From positions 310,001 to 374,000 of the forward strand of contig NZ_CP133548.1 in the NCBI RefSeq assembly GCF_031198435.1: 64,000 nt of DNA, in the 5' to 3' direction. The notes below the pieces were generated by a model, which saw only the letters and a program-made list of their open reading frames with translations, was not told the DNA's origin and ran no database searches. Of this stretch, positions 39,241-49,369 are shown piece by piece (the stretch's first letter is position 1; each line of letters begins with the position of its first letter). The position numbers and the translations under genes are program-made. This stretch comes from Pleionea litopenaei. GTDB taxonomy: Bacteria; Pseudomonadota; Gammaproteobacteria; Enterobacterales; Kangiellaceae.

Positions 39241-40494
39241 TTAAATTAAAAAGCTCTTAGCTTTTTCTAACGCAGTAAAAAGTCGCTTAACATCACTTTC
39301 ATTATTATAAAAAGAAAACGATGCTCTGATGGTTCCTGGTATCTTAAATTGCTGCATAATGGGCATTGCACAGTGATGGCCCGTTCTAACAGCAATACCT
39401 TGCTGATCGAGTAAAGTGCCAACATCATGAGGATGCGCACCATCCAATAAAAAGCTCATTACCCCAGTTTTATTCTTTGCTGTACCAACCAGCGTGATAC
39501 CGCCAATGGCTTTGGCTTTCTCAGTCGCCATGGCTAACAGTCGATCTTCATAAGCGAGAAGAGCAGGGCGGTCTAGTTGATTGAGATAGTCGATAGCAGC
39601 GCCTAGGCCAATGGCTCCCGCAATATTCGGTGTCCCGGCTTCAAACTTATAGGGTAGCTTGTTGTAGCTGGTGCCATTAAAACTAACGACCTCGATCATT
39701 TCTCCACCAGCTTGATAGGGTTGCATTTGCTCAAGAAGTTGCTCTTTTCCGTAGAGCACGCCGATGCCCGTCGGAGCAAACAGCTTGTGTCCGGAGAATG
39801 CATAAAAGTCACAATCCAACGTTTGTACATCGATGGCAAAGTGAGGGACCGCTTGGGCACCATCAATCATTACTTTGGCGCCAATTTTATGCGCCGCATC
39901 GATAATTTCCTTGACCGGATTGATGCTTCCTAATGCGTTAGACACATGATTCACCGATACGAACTTGACCGACTCATTGAGCATTGCATAGTACTCGTCT
40001 AACTCGATTTCTCCAGCAGCGTTTACCGGAATGACTCGTAGTTCGGCGCCTGTTTGTTCGCAAACAATTTGCCAAGGCACAATGTTAGAGTGATGCTCTA
40101 ATGCAGAAACCAAAATAACATCGCCGGTTGTTACCATTGAACGAACGTAGCTTTGCGCCACTAAATTAATACTTTCTGTTGTGCCACGAGTCCAGATTAT
40201 CTGCTCGCGTTTTGGCGAGTTAATAAAGGTTGCCACTTTGGTTCTAGCATTTTCAAAATCTTGCGTCGCACGGTCGCTTAATGCGTGAGCCCCACGATGA
40301 ACATTCGCGTTGTCATTTTGATAATAGGCTGCGACAGCGTCAATGACTGCCTGTGGCTTTTGCGTAGTCGCTGCACTGTCAAGATACACCAAAGGATGAC
40401 CATTAACCTGCTGGTCCAAAATAGGGAAGTCTTTACGAAGAAGAGTAAAGTCCAATTCAGTTGTCATTGCGTTATCCAAATGGGTTAATGTCAT
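39241..40494 (-). CDS. sufS: Cysteine desulfurase SufS
   Basis: PLP enzyme releasing sulfur from cysteine as persulfide. 417 residues by the first ATG; the second ATG at 40467 (MTTELDFTLLRKDFPIL) fits the family start better. The PLP lysine is in FSGHKLFAPTGIGVLYG and the catalytic Cys in VRTGHHCAMPIM. This is a group II (SufS) enzyme, distinct from the group I IscS at 47.9 kb. Delivers sulfur to SufE. Confidence 0.95.
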   Translation of the reverse strand: MTLTHLDNAMTTELDFTLLRKDFPILDQQVNGHPLVYLDSAATTQKPQAVIDAVAAYYQNDNANVHRGAHALSDRATQDFENARTKVATFINSPKREQIIWTRGTTESINLVAQSYVRSMVTTGDVILVSALEHHSNIVPWQIVCEQTGAELRVIPVNAAGEIELDEYYAMLNESVKFVSVNHVSNALGSINPVKEIIDAAHKIGAKVMIDGAQAVPHFAIDVQTLDCDFYAFSGHKLFAPTGIGVLYGKEQLLEQMQPYQAGGEMIEVVSFNGTSYNKLPYKFEAGTPNIAGAIGLGAAIDYLNQLDRPALLAYEDRLLAMATEKAKAIGGITLVGTAKNKTGVMSFLLDGAHPHDVGTLLDQQGIAVRTGHHCAMPIMQQFKIPGTIRASFSFYNNESDVKRLFTALEKAKSFLI

Positions 40495-40512
40495 AGTCTT
40501 ATGAGCCTGCGA

Positions 40513-41802
40513 CTAGTTAGCCGCTTGATCGAATAGCTTAGCTAAAATGGGGCGTAAGTATTCGGCAATGGGTTGATCAGACAAGTTATCGAGCAACTCA
40601 TTTACAAATCCAAAACTCAACATTAGCTCTGCTTGAGCTTTGGGAATGCCACGCGACATTAAATAAAAGAGTGCTTTATTGTCCATCTGCGCAACAGTTG
40701 CACCGTGCGCGCACCGCACATCATCGGCATAAATTTCGAGCTCGGGCTTGGTGTTAATTTCTGCTTTATTTGAGAGCAGTAAATTTTTATTACTAAGCTC
40801 AGCTAATGTTTTCTGTGCATCTTTAAAAATATGAATTCGACCATTGAACACAGCTTTCGCTGACCCACCAATTAGCCCGCGAAAGACCTCTTGAGAAGTG
40901 CAATGCGGCACTTGGTGTTCAATGTTGGTATGAAAATCAACTTGTTCGTTGTTCAATGCTAGGTAAAGTCCGTTTACATCAGCGTGTGACCCTGAAGCTT
41001 GATGATGCACATTAATGTCAACACGCTTAATTGCACTGCCTAAAGCCAAGTGAAAGCTGTTGATTTTCGAATCGCGAGCTAACCAGACATTGTTTTCACC
41101 GAAATGAACCTGTGATGAGTTTTCTAAATGTAGACGGTAATGAGTTAAGTTAGCACCGTCTTCGATCACAAAGTGTGACGATTGGTGACGCACACTATTA
41201 TCTTCACCATCTGATACAAAGTGTTCAACAATGTTGGCTGACGCTAGCTTAGATACTCGAACAATTAATTGCTCGTTCAATACGTGCTGGCTAGAAGCCT
41301 GGGTGTTGATATAAATAATGTGCAAGGGGTTTTCAGTGCGCTCATCAAATTCAACAAGATAACCATTTTGCGTTAAACCATTACCTAATAATGAAAAAAC
41401 ATTCTTGCCATAATTTTTTCGCTTTAAGGTCTCAAGTACAAATGCTTGCTGTTGCTCGTTGGTGTCACTAAAAGCGGTCACATAAGTGAGAGCCGAGGTT
41501 GAGGCTTCTTTTGATAATTGACCATCAATAATGACCAAGCGGTCAGCATCAAAATGGTCACATAAAGAGGGCAATTGCGTAGCATTGGCCGGATTTGTTG
41601 GCATCTGATGGTACGCTTGCTTACTTAACAAGGTTAAGTTGTTGTATTTAAAATGTTCAACTTTTCTCGACGGCATGTCTTGTTCGACGGCCGCCGCTAC
41701 CTGTTGCTGCCGAAACTCTGCCAGCCAAGGTGTTACTGAACCATGCTCAAGGGTTTGCGCAAGCTTTGCCGTTGTTTCAATGTAGTTGATTGCTTGAGAC
41801 AT
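40513..41802 (-). CDS. sufD: Fe-S assembly protein SufD
   Basis: 429-residue partner of SufB in the SufBC2D scaffold. Typical segments are MPSRKVEHFKYNNL, the beta-helix core, and the C-terminal EIYADDVRCAHGATVAQMDNKALFYLMSRGIPKAQAELMLSFGF with the conserved Cys and His. Its ATG overlaps the sufC stop by one base, implying coupled translation. Confidence 0.95.
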   Translation of the reverse strand: MSQAINYIETTAKLAQTLEHGSVTPWLAEFRQQQVAAAVEQDMPSRKVEHFKYNNLTLLSKQAYHQMPTNPANATQLPSLCDHFDADRLVIIDGQLSKEASTSALTYVTAFSDTNEQQQAFVLETLKRKNYGKNVFSLLGNGLTQNGYLVEFDERTENPLHIIYINTQASSQHVLNEQLIVRVSKLASANIVEHFVSDGEDNSVRHQSSHFVIEDGANLTHYRLHLENSSQVHFGENNVWLARDSKINSFHLALGSAIKRVDINVHHQASGSHADVNGLYLALNNEQVDFHTNIEHQVPHCTSQEVFRGLIGGSAKAVFNGRIHIFKDAQKTLAELSNKNLLLSNKAEINTKPELEIYADDVRCAHGATVAQMDNKALFYLMSRGIPKAQAELMLSFGFVNELLDNLSDQPIAEYLRPILAKLFDQAAN

Positions 41803-42554
41803 TAGGCAACCTCGTTTTGTTCTAGCCAGCTGTAACCTTTTTCTTCCAACTCGAGAGCGAGTTCTTTTCCACCAGACTTTACGATCTTTCCATCAGCTAA
41901 AACGTGAACGTAATCTGGCACTATGTAATCGAGTAATCTTTGGTAGTGGGTTACCACAACAAAAGAACGTTCGGGAGAGCGCAGCTCGTTAACGCCTTTG
42001 GCAACGACTTGCAGTGCGTCGATATCTAAACCAGAGTCGGTTTCATCAAGAATGCAGAGCTTAGGTTGCAATAACATCATTTGCATGATTTCATTACGTT
42101 TTTTCTCACCACCAGAAAAGCCTTCATTCACGCCGCGCTTTAAAAAGCTTTGATCTAAGTCGACCGCTTTGCAGGCTTCTCGTGCGAGCTTCATAAAAGA
42201 CACTGAATCGAGCTCAGGGCGACCATGATATTTATTGATCGCATCCATCGATGCTTTTAAAAATTCAAGGTTACTCACGCCAGGAATTTCTACTGGGTAT
42301 TGAAACGCTAAGAATAAACCTTCAGCTGCGCGTTCTTCAGGCTCCAGTTCGAATAAATCTTTGCCAGCAAAGTTTACTTTGCCGTCAGTCGCTTCGTAAC
42401 CCTCTCGACCGGCAAGAACATTACCTAATGTGCTTTTTCCCGCACCATTAGGCCCCATAATGGCATGTACTTCACCTGGCTTTACGTCTAAGTTTAAACC
42501 TTTGAGAATGGTTTTTTCTTCAACTGCTGCAACTAAGTTTTCAATGCTTAACAT
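41802..42554 (-). CDS. sufC: Fe-S assembly ATPase SufC
   Basis: ABC-type ATPase of the SufBC2D complex, 250 residues from the ATG at 42554 (MLSIENLVAAVEEKTILKGL, like E. coli). An in-frame GTG at 42572 is less likely. Walker A IMGPNGAGKSTLGNV, signature GFSGGEKKRNEIMQM and Walker B CILDETDSGLDIDAL are clear. Separated from sufB by 130 bases. Confidence 0.96.
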   Translation of the reverse strand: MLSIENLVAAVEEKTILKGLNLDVKPGEVHAIMGPNGAGKSTLGNVLAGREGYEATDGKVNFAGKDLFELEPEERAAEGLFLAFQYPVEIPGVSNLEFLKASMDAINKYHGRPELDSVSFMKLAREACKAVDLDQSFLKRGVNEGFSGGEKKRNEIMQMMLLQPKLCILDETDSGLDIDALQVVAKGVNELRSPERSFVVVTHYQRLLDYIVPDYVHVLADGKIVKSGGKELALELEEKGYSWLEQNEVA

Positions 42555-42684
42555 ACGAAACTCTAACTCCACCTACTTTAGTGCGAGGTTGTCATCGATG
42601 GTGACTAAACGTCGCAAAGATTTATTAACTATAAATTCGTAATTAACTATAAATCTGTTTTAAACGGCTGTCGCTTGGTCTTTA

Positions 42685-44121
42685 TTAACCAACCGATCCT
42701 TCAAGACTGACTTCGAGTAACTTGCCAGCTTCTACCGCAAACTCCATTGGTAACTCTTTAAAGACCTCTTTACAGAAACCATTGACGATCATCGACACTG
42801 CTTTTTCTGGATCTATGCCACGTTGTTGACACAAAAATAATTGATCATCACTGACTTTTGACGTTGTTGCCTCATGCTCAACAATAGCTGAAGGGTGCTT
42901 ACTCTCAATATAAGGGAAAGTATGTGCGCCGCATTGGTCGCCGATAAGGAGTGAATCGCATTGAGTATAATTACGCGCACCTTCAGCCATAGGGCTCATA
43001 CGCACCAAGCCGCGATAAGAGCTTTGGCTTTTACCCGCCGAAATACCTTTAGAGATAATCGTAGAACGAGTATTTTTACCCAAGTGAATCATTTTGGTGC
43101 CGGTGTCGGCTTGCTGAAAGTTGTTGGTCAATGCAACGGAATAAAACTCACCAATACTGTTATCACCTTTAAGTACACAGCTTGGGTATTTCCAAGTCAC
43201 CGCAGAACCGGTTTCAACTTGAGTCCAACTTATTTTTGCATTGGTGTGACAAATTCCGCGCTTGGTTACGAAGTTGTAAATGCCGCCTTTACCGTTTTCA
43301 TCACCTGGGTACCAGTTTTGAACAGTAGAGTATTTAATTTCTGCATTATCTAAAGCAACCAACTCAACAACCGCCGCGTGTAATTGGTTTTCGTCGCGCA
43401 TTGGGGCGGTACAGCCTTCAAGATAAGACACATGACTGCCTTCGTCGGCAACGATTAAGGTGCGTTCGAACTGACCGGTTTTTGCTTCATTAATACGGAA
43501 GTAAGTCGATAACTCCATTGGGCAGCGAACGCCTTTGGGAATATAAACAAATGATCCGTCAGAGAATACAGCACAGTTTAGCGCTGCATAGAAATTGTCT
43601 TGCACGGGTACGACGGTTCCCAAATATTTTTTAACTAGCTCAGGGTATTTGTGGACTGCTTCAGAAATCGGGCAAAAAATAACGCCAGCTTCTTCTAACT
43701 TTGCGCGGAACGTTGTTGCAACAGAGACCGAGTCGAACACGGCGTCAACAGCAACACCTGCTAAAATTTCTTGTTCATGCAGAGGAATTCCGAGCTTCTC
43801 GTAAGTTTCGAGCAATTGGGGATCAACTTCATCGAGGCTTTTCGGTTTATCGGCCATGCTTTTGGGCGCTGAAAAGTAAGAAATCGATTCGAAATCAATT
43901 TTCGGATAGTTGACGTGAGCCCACTCTGGTTCTTGCATGGTTTGCCAAATTGCAAATGCTTTTAATCGCCATTCAAGCATCCACTCCGGCTCGCCTTTTT
44001 TGGCCGAGATAGCTCGAATAACGTCTTCGTTTAATCCTGGTGGCAAGGTTTCAGAGTCTACTTCGGTAACAAAACCGGCTTTGTACTCTTTACCAATTCG
44101 CTCGTTAATGACTTCAGACAT
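42685..44121 (-). CDS. sufB: Fe-S cluster assembly scaffold SufB
   Basis: 478-residue scaffold on which the cluster is built with SufC and SufD. Diagnostic stretches are [62 protein letters not shown] and [19 protein letters not shown]. It follows iscR by 171 bases; a TATAAT hexamer just behind the iscR stop could be a second promoter, though iscR-suf co-transcription is also likely. Confidence 0.96.
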   Translation of the reverse strand: MSEVINERIGKEYKAGFVTEVDSETLPPGLNEDVIRAISAKKGEPEWMLEWRLKAFAIWQTMQEPEWAHVNYPKIDFESISYFSAPKSMADKPKSLDEVDPQLLETYEKLGIPLHEQEILAGVAVDAVFDSVSVATTFRAKLEEAGVIFCPISEAVHKYPELVKKYLGTVVPVQDNFYAALNCAVFSDGSFVYIPKGVRCPMELSTYFRINEAKTGQFERTLIVADEGSHVSYLEGCTAPMRDENQLHAAVVELVALDNAEIKYSTVQNWYPGDENGKGGIYNFVTKRGICHTNAKISWTQVETGSAVTWKYPSCVLKGDNSIGEFYSVALTNNFQQADTGTKMIHLGKNTRSTIISKGISAGKSQSSYRGLVRMSPMAEGARNYTQCDSLLIGDQCGAHTFPYIESKHPSAIVEHEATTSKVSDDQLFLCQQRGIDPEKAVSMIVNGFCKEVFKELPMEFAVEAGKLLEVSLEGSVG

Positions 44122-44292
44122 CTAACTTTGCTCCAATGACCACTGTTCGCTGTGGGTCATAGTAATTTAATTCATTTTTAAACACTTACGCGCTTGTTTG
44201 TTGTTGAACTTCAGATCATTTCTAACTCAGTTCAGCTATAAGCAACTCAACCGCCAAAAAGTGGGCGCAAATTATAGCAGAATTCTCGCGCT

Positions 44293-44778
44293 TTAACTTA
44301 CTTCAGAGAGAATAAATGTGTCTTCTTTATGCTGTATAGTGATGGATTCACCTGCTTTCTCTCGTTGTTGTTTCGCTTGCTGTTTATCAATGACCGTTTG
44401 CAGAGTGATATTGGATAAAAACTGATGAATCTGTTCGCTCAGTTCGCACCATAAGTCGTGTGTGATGCATTGTTTGCCATCATGACAATTGCCTTTACCA
44501 CCACACGCCGTTACATCCGTTGATTCGTTGACTGCGTCAATCACGCGCGAGATAACAATGCTGTCGGCCGTATCTTGTAACTGATAGCCACCACCCGGTC
44601 CACGAATACTCTTTACTAGCTCATTGCGCCTAAGTTTGGCGAACAACTGCTCTAAATACGACAAGGAAATGCCCTGGCGACCAGAGATCTCTTGCAAGGT
44701 GACGGGTGTGTCTTGGGCATGAATGGCCAAGTCCAACATGGCGGTCACTGCGTAGCGACCTTTTGTGGTCAGTTTCAT
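44293..44778 (-). CDS. iscR: Rrf2-family Fe-S regulator IscR
   Basis: 2Fe-2S winged-helix repressor that senses Fe-S status. I start at the ATG at 44778 ([18 protein letters not shown]), with GAGG upstream, giving 161 residues. Winged helix [28 protein letters not shown] and the cluster cysteines in [21 protein letters not shown] are as in E. coli IscR. It heads the suf cluster and is preceded by two abutting IscR type-1-like operators, so autorepression of the whole suf cluster is likely. Confidence 0.95.
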   Translation of the reverse strand: MKLTTKGRYAVTAMLDLAIHAQDTPVTLQEISGRQGISLSYLEQLFAKLRRNELVKSIRGPGGGYQLQDTADSIVISRVIDAVNESTDVTACGGKGNCHDGKQCITHDLWCELSEQIHQFLSNITLQTVIDKQQAKQQREKAGESITIQHKEDTFILSEVS

Positions 44779-44807
44779 AGCTAAACCTCTCAACAACTGA
44801 GGGGCCA

Positions 44808-44860
44808 ATTATACCCGACTGAATTAGTCAGGTAAATAACCTACTAGATTAGTTGGTTAT
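44808..44860 (-). promoter_or_regulatory. iscR-suf promoter with two tandem IscR type-1-like sites
   Basis: On the minus strand a TATAAT -10 box (44808-44813) precedes iscR. Two 25-bp imperfect palindromes lie end to end: 44811-44835 (core CCCGACTGAATTAGTCAGG) and 44836-44860 (core ACCTACTAGATTAGTTGGT). Both fit the type-1 IscR pattern ATASYYGACTRwwwYAGTCRRSTAT, the first more closely. The first overlaps the core promoter, as expected for repression by holo-IscR. Confidence 0.75.
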
Positions 44861-44908
44861 AGATAACTCGGTTGAATAAAGACTCGGCTATATTGTTTAT
44901 TGAAGGCC

Positions 44909-44986
44909 GATTAGACAGGTTGTGTAGAGAGGCCGTGTAGAGAGCTCATGTAGACAGATTGTATAGAGAGTTCGTATTGAGAACGT
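44909..44986. repeat. Degenerate 13-bp minisatellite
   Basis: Six successive 13-base units of the type GTGTAGAGAGGCC (44922-44934 and 44935-44947 the best pair, then ATGTAGACAGATT, GTATAGAGAGTTC and others). Lies between suhB and the iscR promoter and has no coding potential. Confidence 0.7.
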
Positions 44987-45030
44987 CGTGCTAAGAATGG
45001 CCGTTAAAACAAGCTGTTTTGTGGCCCAGA

Positions 45031-45061
45031 CAATTTCGTGCCTTGAATAGGCACGAAATTG
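45031..45061. terminator. Perfect 12-bp hairpin downstream of suhB
   Basis: CAATTTCGTGCC-TTGAATA-GGCACGAAATTG, 12 matched pairs and a 7-base loop, 24 bases behind the suhB stop. There is no T-run on either side, so it may be an RNA stabiliser or a rho-dependent pause instead of an intrinsic terminator. Confidence 0.5.
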
Positions 45062-45084
45062 CTATGATTGCTTGCACCAAAGAA

Positions 45085-45858
45085 TTAGCGAATCGCGGCT
45101 AATATGGTTTTAAATATTTTCGGGTTGGCCGCTAACAATGACTCGGCATTTTTGAAGTTTGGGTTACCACTTAAGTCGCTAAGCATTCCGCCTGCTTCTG
45201 TGACTATCAATGACCCAGCGGCGATATCCCACCATTTAAGGCCATATTCCCAAAAGCCGTCAAATCGTCCTGCGGCGACGTAGGCCAAATCAAGCGATGC
45301 TGAACCAGCCCGACGCATATCGCTAACTTGAGGATATAATTTAGCGAAAATTTCTTGGTAGCGTTCAAACTTATCCATATTGCGGTAGGGGAATCCAGTT
45401 GCTAAGAGGGTTTGCTCTAAGTTAGTCGCTTGTGCAACACGGATGCGTTTACCATTTAATTGCGCGCCATTACCACGAGATGCCGTAAACAGCTCTTCAC
45501 GAACCGGATCGTAGATAACGCCAACTTCTAGTTTGCCTTTAACTTGGGCTGCAATGGATACTGCGAAATGAGGGATACCACGGACAAAGTTGGTAGTACC
45601 GTCGATGGGATCGATAACCCATTCTACTTCTGACTCTTCGCCAGTTTGACCGCTTTCTTCGGCAAAAAAAGCGTGGTTTGGATGGGTCTTTTGGATGGTC
45701 TCAATAATGCGTTGTTCTGCGCGGTGGTCAATGTCGGTGACGAAATCGTTACGACCTTTAACGTCGGTTTTGACTTTGTCCATATTTTCTGTTGCGCGCA
45801 TAATCGTATCGCCAGCCGCGCGCGCCGCACGGACTGCAATGGTTTGCAATGGATGCAT
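45085..45858 (-). CDS. suhB: Inositol-1-monophosphatase / rRNA-processing factor SuhB
   Basis: Mg-dependent sugar phosphatase that also takes part in rrn transcription antitermination. 257 residues; metal motifs FFAEESG, WVIDPIDGTTNFVRGIPHF and KWWDIAAGSLIVTEAGG are present. Divergent from trmJ, the standard gamma-proteobacterial arrangement next to the isc locus. Confidence 0.95.
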   Translation of the reverse strand: MHPLQTIAVRAARAAGDTIMRATENMDKVKTDVKGRNDFVTDIDHRAEQRIIETIQKTHPNHAFFAEESGQTGEESEVEWVIDPIDGTTNFVRGIPHFAVSIAAQVKGKLEVGVIYDPVREELFTASRGNGAQLNGKRIRVAQATNLEQTLLATGFPYRNMDKFERYQEIFAKLYPQVSDMRRAGSASLDLAYVAAGRFDGFWEYGLKWWDIAAGSLIVTEAGGMLSDLSGNPNFKNAESLLAANPKIFKTILAAIR

Positions 45859-46210
45859 TTGAGATCACCTTGTATAAGAACGTTTGCCAAAATGGCGGGT
45901 TGGCGAAGGGCGGCTAAAACCCATGCCTGTTTCAATGGGGGCGAAGTCTAGCAGAAGGACGATAAGATTTGAACATTCAAATGCAACTTAATTGCACGAA
46001 GTTTGAGCAAATATGGCGATTTCAAGTCTTGTGGGCGTTTGGCAGGTACTTGTGGAAGGTTCGTAGGAGTTTTGCAGGTAAAAGTTGCTGTATTGCTGTT
46101 AGAAAATCTCAGTAGAACTCAGAATTATTGGCTCATAGTTTAATTGAATTGCGGATTTCGTTGCCTTATCTGCTAAAATGCCGGCGCAATAGCCTCAACA
46201 ATGGATCAAC
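45859..46210. other. Divergent promoter region suhB/trmJ
   Basis: About 350 bases with the promoters of suhB and trmJ. A TAAAAT hexamer at 46174-46179 is a possible -10 box for trmJ. No gene is seen. Confidence 0.45.
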
Positions 46211-46948
46211 ATGTTAAACGATATTCACTTTGTACTGTCGCATACCACTCATCCGGGTAACATTGGTGCCGCAGCGCGAGCGCTTAAGACCATGGGGTTA
46301 CAACACCTCAAATTGGTTAACCCGAAAGACTTTCCAAGCGCAGAAGCAACGCGTCGAGCGTCGCGAGCAGACGATATTTTAGCGAATGCTCAGGTCTGCA
46401 ATACGATTGAAGAAGCGGTCACCGAGGCCAAATTAATTGTCGGCACGTCGGCGCGCAGTCGAACGCTACCATGGCCCATGTTAGAGCCCCGTGAACTGGC
46501 TGAAAAAATCGCGAATGATCCGGCCCAGCGACCAGTGGCCATATTATTTGGAACAGAAAATTCCGGGCTGACCAATGAAGAATTGCAAATGTGTCACTAT
46601 CATGTGTGCATTCCGACTAACCCAGAATATTCATCGTTAAATGTTGCATCAGCCATTCAATTAATCACTTACGAGTTGCGTTTAGCCGCACTGGCCCAAG
46701 ATCAAGAGATTGTGGTCGCTCCACCCATTGAAGACGAAGGCGAATTACCGGCTCGCAGTGAAGACATAGAACAGATGTTTGATCATTGGCAACAAGTGAT
46801 GGAGCACAGTGGGTTTTACAACCCGTTAAAACCGAAAAAAATTCAAATGCGCTTTCGTCGTATTTTTAATAAGGCGCAATTAACCGATAGCGAAGTCAGG
46901 TTGCTAAGAGGATATCTTGCGGCCATTCGCAAATACGAAAGTCAATAA
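46211..46948 (+). CDS. trmJ: tRNA (cytidine/uridine-2'-O)-methyltransferase TrmJ
   Basis: SPOUT-class SAM-dependent enzyme methylating position 32 of tRNAs. 245 residues; [17 protein letters not shown] at the N-terminus and the knot motifs [15 protein letters not shown] and [23 protein letters not shown] are clear. It is followed by cysE after 31 bases. Confidence 0.95.
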   Translation: MLNDIHFVLSHTTHPGNIGAAARALKTMGLQHLKLVNPKDFPSAEATRRASRADDILANAQVCNTIEEAVTEAKLIVGTSARSRTLPWPMLEPRELAEKIANDPAQRPVAILFGTENSGLTNEELQMCHYHVCIPTNPEYSSLNVASAIQLITYELRLAALAQDQEIVVAPPIEDEGELPARSEDIEQMFDHWQQVMEHSGFYNPLKPKKIQMRFRRIFNKAQLTDSEVRLLRGYLAAIRKYESQ

Positions 46949-46979
46949 ATCTGATTCTAAACAGTTGAGGCGATTGAAC

Positions 46980-47852
46980 GTGTTCCGACGAATCCGAGAA
47001 GACATCAACAGTGTATTTGAACGTGATCCAGCTGCGCGTAACTGGTTTGAAGTATTGACCTGTTACCCAGGCATGCAGGCTATTTGGATATACCGATGCA
47101 CGAATTGGTTATGGCGTCATCGCGTAAAATGGTTTGCTCGTTTTCTTGGTATGATCGGTCGTTGGCTAACCGGTGTTGAAATTCACCCGGGCGCAACCAT
47201 CGGGCGGCGATTTTTTATTGACCATGCAACAGGCGTGGTGATCGGAGAGACAGCCATTATTGGCGATGATTGCACGCTTTATCATGGTGTGACGCTGGGC
47301 GGGACAACATGGAACCCGGGTAAACGTCATCCTACATTAGAAGACGAAGTTGTTATTGGCGCTGGCGCTAAAGTTCTCGGGCCCATTACCGTTGGTAAAG
47401 GTGCGCGAGTTGGTTCAAACTCCGTGGTTGTTAAAGACGTGCCGCCGCGTGCAACGGTCATAGGTATTCCCGGTCATGTTGTTCGTGACAGCGAGGGGAA
47501 AAATCCAGAGCACCGTAAACGTATTGAGCAATTAATTGGCTTTGAAGCGTACGGTGAAAGTTCGATTGCGTTTGATCCTGTGGCGCAAGTCATCTCAAGT
47601 ATGTTGCAACATTCACGGGCAGTCGATCAGCAACTAAAAATGTGTCGACAAGCACTCGAAGCAGCCAATATTGATGTGACTAAAGTGCCACTGCCTGGTA
47701 TTCAAATCGCTGACTTTTTAGAAGAATATAAAATTCCTCAACAAGGCGTTGAACAGCCTGATTCTCAACAACCGGACTCTGAACAAAAAGAAAACCCAAG
47801 CACCGGATCTGATGACGTTTCTCGATCCAATGAAAACTCAAAGACTGAATAA
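46980..47852 (+). CDS. cysE: Serine O-acetyltransferase
   Basis: First step of cysteine synthesis, making O-acetylserine. The GTG start at 46980 gives [31 protein letters not shown], the canonical N-terminus; 290 residues. Left-handed beta-helix with [29 protein letters not shown]. The C-terminal tail is long, acidic and low in complexity ([16 protein letters not shown]), unlike short-tailed homologues. Feeds cysteine to the neighbouring desulfurase. Confidence 0.95.
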   Translation: MFRRIREDINSVFERDPAARNWFEVLTCYPGMQAIWIYRCTNWLWRHRVKWFARFLGMIGRWLTGVEIHPGATIGRRFFIDHATGVVIGETAIIGDDCTLYHGVTLGGTTWNPGKRHPTLEDEVVIGAGAKVLGPITVGKGARVGSNSVVVKDVPPRATVIGIPGHVVRDSEGKNPEHRKRIEQLIGFEAYGESSIAFDPVAQVISSMLQHSRAVDQQLKMCRQALEAANIDVTKVPLPGIQIADFLEEYKIPQQGVEQPDSQQPDSEQKENPSTGSDDVSRSNENSKTE

Positions 47853-47887
47853 TTGTGTAAGCGATTATTCGTTATAATCAAGCCATT

Positions 47888-49039
47888 ATGAAAACACCTT
47901 TATATTTAGATTACGCATCCACCACACCAATTGACCCAGTGGTCGCCTCAGAAATGATGCAGTTTATGACGCCGGACGGGCAGTTTGGTAATCCGGCTTC
48001 TCGCTCGCATCGGTTTGGCTGGCAGGCCGAAGAGGCGGTCGATATTGCGCGCAATCAAATCGCCACAGCGGTGGGTGCCGATCCGCGAGAAATCGTATGG
48101 ACTTCAGGTGCAACTGAGTCTGATAATCTAGCGCTTAAAGGTGTTATGCGAAGCGCTCCTGAGAACAAGCGGCACTTAATTACCGTGGCCACTGAACACA
48201 AAGCGGTGTTAGATACGTGCGAGGCCTTGAGTCAAGAAGGGGTTGAGGTTACCTATTTAAAGCCACAGCCGAATGGCCGTTTAGATTTGTCAGAGTTAAA
48301 AGAAGCCTTTACAGAATCAACCCTGTTGGTCTCGGTAATGGCGGTCAATAACGAGACTGGAGTCATACAAGACATTGCGGCTATTTCGGCGTTATGTCGC
48401 GAACACGGAGCTTTGCTTCATGTCGATGCAGCTCAGGCGATCGGTAAGATTCCATTTAATGTTGTCGAATTGGGCGTTGATTTGGCGTCTTTTTCTGCTC
48501 ACAAAGCTTACGGCCCGAAAGGCATCGGTGCCTTGTATGTGCGTCGCAGTCCCTATGTGCAAGTCGCGGCAATGATTCACGGTGGAGGGCACGAGCGGGG
48601 TATGCGTTCGGGTACGTTGCCGACCCATCAAATCGTTGGTATGGGTAAGGCGTTTGAACTTGCAGCTGAGCAATTGCAGCAAGAGACGACCCGGTATCAA
48701 GAGTTTCGCAATCGGCTTTGGCAAGGGCTGTCTGAAATAGAAGGTATTCAACGTAATGGCGACCCCGATAACAGTGCTGCAAATATTCTTAATATCAGTG
48801 TCGCTGGCGTTGACGGTGAAACCTTGCTGATGTCGTTGTTCAACCTCGCGGTTTCCTCGGGATCGGCGTGCAATTCTGCCAGTGTTGAGCCTAGCTATGT
48901 ATTAAAAGCCATGGGTGTAGACGATGAGCTGGCACACAGTGCGATTCGGATCAGTGTCGGGCGCTTTACCACTTCGGAAGATATCGACTATGCTATAGCA
49001 GAGCTGCGGTCGGTTATTGAACAATTGCGGCAGTTATAA
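47888..49039 (+). CDS. iscS: IscS-type cysteine desulfurase, short form
   Basis: Group I PLP cysteine desulfurase. 383 residues: [13 protein letters not shown], the [10 protein letters not shown] segment, PLP lysine in [16 protein letters not shown], and active-site Cys in [22 protein letters not shown]. It stops at IEQLRQL, about 20 residues before the end of E. coli IscS, so the C-terminal tail that docks IscU is missing. No iscU, iscA, hscBA or fdx follows. It probably supplies sulfur for tRNA thiolation and other uses, while suf makes clusters. Confidence 0.92.
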   Translation: MKTPLYLDYASTTPIDPVVASEMMQFMTPDGQFGNPASRSHRFGWQAEEAVDIARNQIATAVGADPREIVWTSGATESDNLALKGVMRSAPENKRHLITVATEHKAVLDTCEALSQEGVEVTYLKPQPNGRLDLSELKEAFTESTLLVSVMAVNNETGVIQDIAAISALCREHGALLHVDAAQAIGKIPFNVVELGVDLASFSAHKAYGPKGIGALYVRRSPYVQVAAMIHGGGHERGMRSGTLPTHQIVGMGKAFELAAEQLQQETTRYQEFRNRLWQGLSEIEGIQRNGDPDNSAANILNISVAGVDGETLLMSLFNLAVSSGSACNSASVEPSYVLKAMGVDDELAHSAIRISVGRFTTSEDIDYAIAELRSVIEQLRQL

Positions 49040-49146
49040 GGTAAGGTTTTCTAAAAGAAGATTGGGTAAATTTTCGTCGAAAACACGCGAAAATGAACAC
49101 AATTTCAACATCTTTACCAGAGTATGATGTTTTTTTGAAAAAACGC

Positions 49147-49174
49147 TTGATTAATTTTTTTAAATCAGCATAAT
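49147..49174 (+). promoter_or_regulatory. Candidate tRNA-Lys promoter
   Basis: TTGATT and CATAAT hexamers with a 16-base spacer, followed by a G+C-rich stretch (CCGAGCGGGGC) typical of stringently controlled stable-RNA promoters. It would leave a leader of over 100 bases before the tRNA. Confidence 0.4.
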
Positions 49175-49293
49175 ACGCATCTCACCGAGCGGGGCACCGG
49201 AAAATTTCATTAATTTTCCAACAGTTAAGCCAAGCAACGGTGTTTAAAAAGAGTCGAAGTTTACGCAAATTCAACATCGATTCTTCAAAATTT

Positions 49294-49369
49294 GGGTCGT
49301 TAGCTCAGTCGGTAGAGCAGTTGACTTTTAATCAATTGGTCGCAGGTTCGAATCCTGCACGACCCACCA
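49294..49369 (+). tRNA. tRNA-Lys (anticodon TTT)
   Basis: 76-base tRNA with encoded CCA. Acceptor GGGTCGT pairs with ACGACCC; D-arm GCTCAGTCGGTAGAGC; anticodon loop CTTTTAA with TTT at 49327-49329; T-arm GCAGGTTCGAATCCTGC. It is almost identical to E. coli tRNA-Lys. Its 3' end is repeated in the tandem array behind it. Confidence 0.97.
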
